This document shows positions 5,031-5,054 of a stretch of 5,054 nt of DNA, piece by piece; the stretch's first letter is position 1, and each line of letters begins with the position of its first letter. Source of the DNA: Lentisphaeria bacterium (GTDB lineage Bacteria; Verrucomicrobiota; Lentisphaeria; Oligosphaerales; Oligosphaeraceae); assembly GCA_016302725.1 (NCBI GenBank), contig JAEDNB010000155.1, forward strand, positions 1 to 5,054. The letters run 5' to 3'. The notes below the pieces were generated by a model. It made no database searches, was not told the DNA's origin, and saw only the letters and a program-made list of their open reading frames with translations. Made by a program: the position numbers and the translations under genes.

Positions 5031-5054
5031 CGCGTCCCGTAGGCAGTCGTCGTC

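Noticed and set aside
1..5054. Mobile elements, CRISPR arrays, tRNA or rRNA genes
   Set aside because: No transposase or integrase, no regularly spaced repeats, and no tRNA- or rRNA-like segments were seen on either strand.

Overview
This 5,054-base window is bacterial, GC-rich and compact. Five protein-coding genes all lie on the + strand, and the region between genes 4 and 5 is the only long non-coding stretch. The taxon cannot be fixed from sequence alone. High GC, scarce Shine-Dalgarno sites, a ThuA-like protein, a divergent 2-hydroxyacid dehydrogenase and a Ser/Lys LexA together would fit a PVC-type bacterium such as a Lentisphaerae/Verrucomicrobia relative, but this is a low-confidence guess.

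Layout. Bases 1-66 hold a C/G-rich leader that can fold into two mutually exclusive hairpins, the second followed by five T's. It looks like a terminator or attenuator only 30 bases before the first gene. Gene 1 (97-1362) is a GMP synthase with an intact ATP-pyrophosphatase and dimerisation half. Its glutamine amidotransferase domain has lost about 100 residues, including every catalytic residue. Gene 2 (1468-2145) is a ThuA-like protein. Gene 3 (2278-3261) is a D-isomer-specific 2-hydroxyacid dehydrogenase family protein with its catalytic Arg/Glu/His but an altered nucleotide-binding loop. Gene 4 (3309-3977) is a NodB-type polysaccharide deacetylase family protein without a signal peptide. 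Bases 3978-4278 contain hairpins, a 14-base direct repeat and an AT-rich promoter. Gene 5 (4279-4905) is the SOS repressor LexA, followed by a likely intrinsic terminator.

How the genes relate. Genes 2-4 belong to families associated with carbohydrate handling and may form a small operon downstream of the GMP synthase, but no shared pathway can be proven from sequence. lexA appears to be a separate transcription unit with its own promoter; a 14-base inverted repeat across its -35 box is a candidate autoregulatory operator.

Most notable are the stripped-down GMP synthase, which predicts use of free ammonia or a separate glutaminase, and the possible attenuator in front of it. Also worth attention are the candidate non-canonical LexA operator and the contrast between pyrimidine-rich, SD-less starts in genes 1-3 and the clear SD of lexA. 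No mobile element, CRISPR array, tRNA or rRNA was found.
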